Program-made: the position numbers and the translations under genes
Source of the DNA: Deltaproteobacteria bacterium
GTDB lineage: Bacteria > Desulfobacterota > Desulfomonilia > UBA1062
Assembly: GCA_015486075.1 (NCBI GenBank)
Contig: WFSG01000011.1
Coordinates: 16,325-80,324, forward strand
Length of the DNA: 64,000 nucleotides
Direction of reading: 5' to 3'
Shown here: positions 63,851 to 64,000 of the stretch, piece by piece
Layout of the letters: the number at the start of each line of letters is the position of its first letter
Position numbering within the stretch: the first letter of the stretch is position 1
Notes under the pieces: model-generated
Told to the model about the DNA's origin: nothing
The model's input: the letters and a program-made list of their open reading frames with translations, nothing else
Databases searched by the model: none

Positions 63851-64000
63851 ATGGCAAAGGGTAAGTTTGAGAGGACGAAGCCTCATTTAAATGTAGGGAC
63901 GATAGGGCATATAGATCATGGTAAGACGACGTTGACTGCGGCTATAACGAAGCATTTAGCGAAGAAGGGGAAAGCTGAGTATGTGCCGTTTGATGAGATA
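63851..64000 (+). CDS. tuf: Elongation factor Tu, 5' part
   Basis: The first 50 codons of EF-Tu: [19 protein letters not shown] followed by the P-loop GHIDHGKTT and the [17 protein letters not shown] switch region; the rest lies outside the window. It delivers aminoacyl-tRNA to the ribosome. A ribosome site (GGGGG) lies upstream of the ATG. Its codon use is odd for a highly expressed gene: CAT, GAT, TAT and ATA dominate, with many ACG and GCG codons, unlike the genes around it. Confidence 0.97.
   Translation, partial: MAKGKFERTKPHLNVGTIGHIDHGKTTLTAAITKHLAKKGKAEYVPFDEI

Noticed and set aside
63629..63886. Minus-strand open frames across the tRNA-Gly and tRNA-Thr genes
   Set aside because: They contain the familiar spurious peptide made by translating the reverse strand of tRNA genes; the tRNAs explain the sequence.

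Overview
This is a bacterial chromosomal segment of about 64 kb, densely packed, with strong use of AGG for arginine and ATA for isoleucine. Its gene content looks like a Gram-negative, probably thermophilic member of the Desulfobacterota/deltaproteobacterial group: TolC/RND systems, beta-barrel proteins, V4R-like and NtrC-type regulators, and a PheS with a CxxC-rich insertion. The lineage is inferred from protein style only. No rRNA, CRISPR array, transposase, phage gene or integrase was seen.

Left part (1-18000): the 3' end of pheS and pheT; a small exported protein whose start overlaps pheT; a phospholipase C-like protein; a soluble/membrane hybrid histidine kinase; an FAD-disulfide reductase-like enzyme; a three-gene envelope export set (MMPL/RND permease, LolA-like periplasmic protein, outer-membrane beta-barrel) behind a clear promoter with a dyad over its -35; a sodium:solute symporter with a 58-residue partner protein; an FmdB zinc ribbon; and a class IV aminotransferase.

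Central plus-strand block (18256-36012): an almost unbroken, mostly overlapping run of housekeeping genes: yceD-rpmF-fabD-fabG-acpP-fabF (no plsX or fabH), rpiB-glyA-nrdR, ribD-ribE-ribBA-ribH-nusB, an orphan M17-N-like protein, trkA-trkH, and larC-larB-larE for the nickel-pincer cofactor, then two membrane proteins.

Right part, minus strand (36017-60626): a seven-gene operon (DUF2334 deacetylase-like, GT4 glycosyltransferase, flippase-like membrane protein, histidine kinase, NtrC-type activator, FapA, pentapeptide protein). It is preceded by a good sigma-54 -24/-12 promoter and two 21-22 bp tandem repeats placed like enhancer sites, which suggests an autoregulated envelope-glycolipid response. 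Next come a DedA protein that appears to start at AUA, four GT39 (ArnT-like) transferases, a DedA-PAP2 fusion, a TolC/adaptor/RND efflux operon with a perfect 9-bp dyad upstream, and a 12-TM protein that faintly resembles heme-copper oxidase subunit I. A CusRS-like two-component system (60988-63043) lies on the plus strand.

The right edge has the classic thr-tyr-gly-thr tRNA cluster leading into tuf. Intergenic regions repeatedly hold degenerate heptamer-periodic repeats of two types (CCTTATA-like and AGCTGAT-like), often arranged as inverted composites. These are the most unusual non-coding feature of the window.
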